A stretch of DNA of 23,119 nucleotides, from contig JAPULP010000221.1 of assembly GCA_027294815.1 (NCBI GenBank), positions 1 through 23,119 of the forward strand. Reading direction: 5' to 3'. The notes under the pieces were generated by a model. It saw nothing but the letters and a program-made list of their open reading frames with translations, made no database searches and had not been told where the DNA came from. This DNA is from Gemmatimonadota bacterium (lineage in GTDB: Bacteria > Gemmatimonadota > Gemmatimonadetes > Gemmatimonadales > GWC2-71-9). The position numbers and the translations under genes were made by a program. Below, in pieces: positions 21,966-23,119 of the stretch (positions are counted from its first letter, which is position 1; each line of letters begins with the position of its first letter).

Positions 21966-23119
21966 TACCCCTCTGTTATCTCCCGCTCCACTTGGTCGAG
22001 GTAACGGCGTCCCAGTGTTACCAGAGATTTGCGGTCAACGCCGGGGGTCACCTCACGGCGATTGAGGTAGTCCGTGACAACTTCCTCGAGTGTTTGCCGC
22101 CGGCCGGGGGCGCCAACACCGATTTCCTTCTTGAGGATGGGTCGTCGAACGTCCAGGTGATAATGAAGCGCGCGTGTCTTGTATTCGCGCACGGCCACAT
22201 GGTCCAAGTCCCGAGCAACGAGGCGGGTCACATTCGTCACGAGTTGGCGCACCACCTGGTCGTCGAGACCGTTGGCAATGCCATCGACGTTTGCCGAGAC
22301 CAGTGCATCCAAATCGGCCGCCGTCTTCCCCGCACCGTCGATCGTTTCCAAATCAACGTGTCGGCGTGACATCTCGATGGGCTGGAACTCCACCTTCGCG
22401 CGTCCAGACTTCAATGTCGCCAATAACCATCCCTTCGCCTCACCCCAGCCCAACCGCGCACCCTCCCGCAGTTCCCCCCACGGATTGAGCCCTGCGAATT
22501 CCAGCGAACCGGCGTACCACGCGTTGGCCGTCACCTGCTGTGCGACGTGATAATGTCCGAGCGCCACATAGTGCCATTGATCCGCGTGCAAGTCCCCCGG
22601 CTCTACCATCGCACCGCCGAATTCGACGAAGGACCGATCGCCGGGAACGACACCGGCTACTTCACCGTGCGTCAACAACACGTTCCACTTCACCCCAGAT
22701 TCGGGACGCATGGTCGGACGCGGCGATCCGCGAACCGCTTCGTGCGGAACGCAAAAGATCGATAGATCGAGGTTTTCGAAGACGAGTCTTCGCGGTTCGC
22801 GTGCCGCCACGTGCACGTTGGGTAGCGCCTCGAACAAGGTGAGTATCGTTCCGGTCTCCACCGAGCGCGGCGTATCGTGGTTCCCTGCGATGATGACGAT
22901 GGGCGTGTCCGGCAGCATCTTGCCCAAGCGGCCGAACTGATTGAACGCGTCCAGGATAGCGGCGTTGGTGGGACGCACCGAGTGGAACACATCTCCGGCT
23001 ACCAAAACTGCGTCGGGCTTCGCCGATGCGATGGCGTCCACGGCGCGCCTGAACGCGACCGCCACGTCCGCCTCTCGTTGGTTGATTCCGTGTGCTGTTT
23101 GCCGAGTGTATTGCCGATA
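21965..23119 (-). CDS. sbcD: SbcD/Mre11-type nuclease, 5' end beyond the window
   Basis: Partial: 384 residues lie in the window and the frame is open through the right edge. The first residues seen, YRQYTRQTAHGINQREADVA, align just after the usual 'HLADLHLG' metal motif, so about ten residues are missing; GTG 23065 is an internal codon, not the start. Remaining phosphoesterase motifs: LVAGDVFHS, IAGNHDTPRS, LLTHGEV and ALGHYHVAQ, supplying Asp, Asn, His and His ligands for two Mn ions. It is the nuclease partner of SbcC. The C-terminal part (after about residue 230 of the visible segment) is the capping/SbcC-binding region. Confidence 0.93.
   Translation of the reverse strand, partial: YRQYTRQTAHGINQREADVAVAFRRAVDAIASAKPDAVLVAGDVFHSVRPTNAAILDAFNQFGRLGKMLPDTPIVIIAGNHDTPRSVETGTILTLFEALPNVHVAAREPRRLVFENLDLSIFCVPHEAVRGSPRPTMRPESGVKWNVLLTHGEVAGVVPGDRSFVEFGGAMVEPGDLHADQWHYVALGHYHVAQQVTANAWYAGSLEFAGLNPWGELREGARLGWGEAKGWLLATLKSGRAKVEFQPIEMSRRHVDLETIDGAGKTAADLDALVSANVDGIANGLDDQVVRQLVTNVTRLVARDLDHVAVREYKTRALHYHLDVRRPILKKEIGVGAPGRRQTLEEVVTDYLNRREVTPGVDRKSLVTLGRRYLDQVEREITEG

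Overview
The window is high-GC bacterial chromosome with tight gene packing, frequent GTG starts and many stop/start overlaps. Gene content and protein style suggest Gemmatimonadota or a close environmental relative: secreted S9 peptidase, YtxH-like protein, V4R protein, a very long coiled-coil protein and a divergent GroES-like protein. There is no rRNA or marker phylogeny here, so this placement is an inference. I see no prophage, transposase, CRISPR array, tRNA or rRNA; most genes are housekeeping or ordinary accessory genes.

Layout, left to right. A secreted cyclase-family lipoprotein (-) is divergent from a secreted S9 prolyl-oligopeptidase-family peptidase (+). The peptidase converges on a small zinc-ribbon ORF and a 987-residue coiled-coil protein (both -). 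A GroES-like protein, an ArsC/LMW-phosphatase-like protein and a small membrane protein follow (+), meeting a pyrimidine-nucleoside phosphorylase (-) only 2 nt away; upstream of the latter is a YtxH-like membrane protein (-). Next come a GAF protein, ligA and a V4R protein (+), then a TPR protein, an Ig-like lipoprotein and a long-chain acyl-CoA synthetase (+). The acyl-CoA synthetase converges on a minus-strand folE, M20 amidohydrolase, Trm112-like cluster. A 367-nt gap separates folE from a small DUF5670-like membrane protein (+). The window closes with a minus-strand sbcD, sbcC, GNAT operon; sbcD runs off the right edge.

Two things stand out. (1) Four intergenic junctions carry arrays of 7-nt tandem repeats. 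Unit sequences differ by locus (GTGAGAA, GGGAGTC, TAGGTGT, GCGGGGA types), but three loci share one design: inverted arms forming a long hairpin, with the flanking stop codons lying in or touching the outermost heptamer. Three of the four convergent gene pairs are separated by such an element. (2) The gap upstream of folE holds a candidate ~200-nt non-coding RNA on the minus strand. It has a strong sigma70-like promoter (TTGACG, 17 nt, TATTAT), several mutually consistent stems and a textbook intrinsic terminator, and I do not recognise its family.

Smaller points: ligA and the Ig-like lipoprotein both appear to start at CTG codons overlapping the upstream TGA (CTGA); the zinc-ribbon ORF looks frameshifted or translationally coupled; and the TPR gene looks nearly leaderless.
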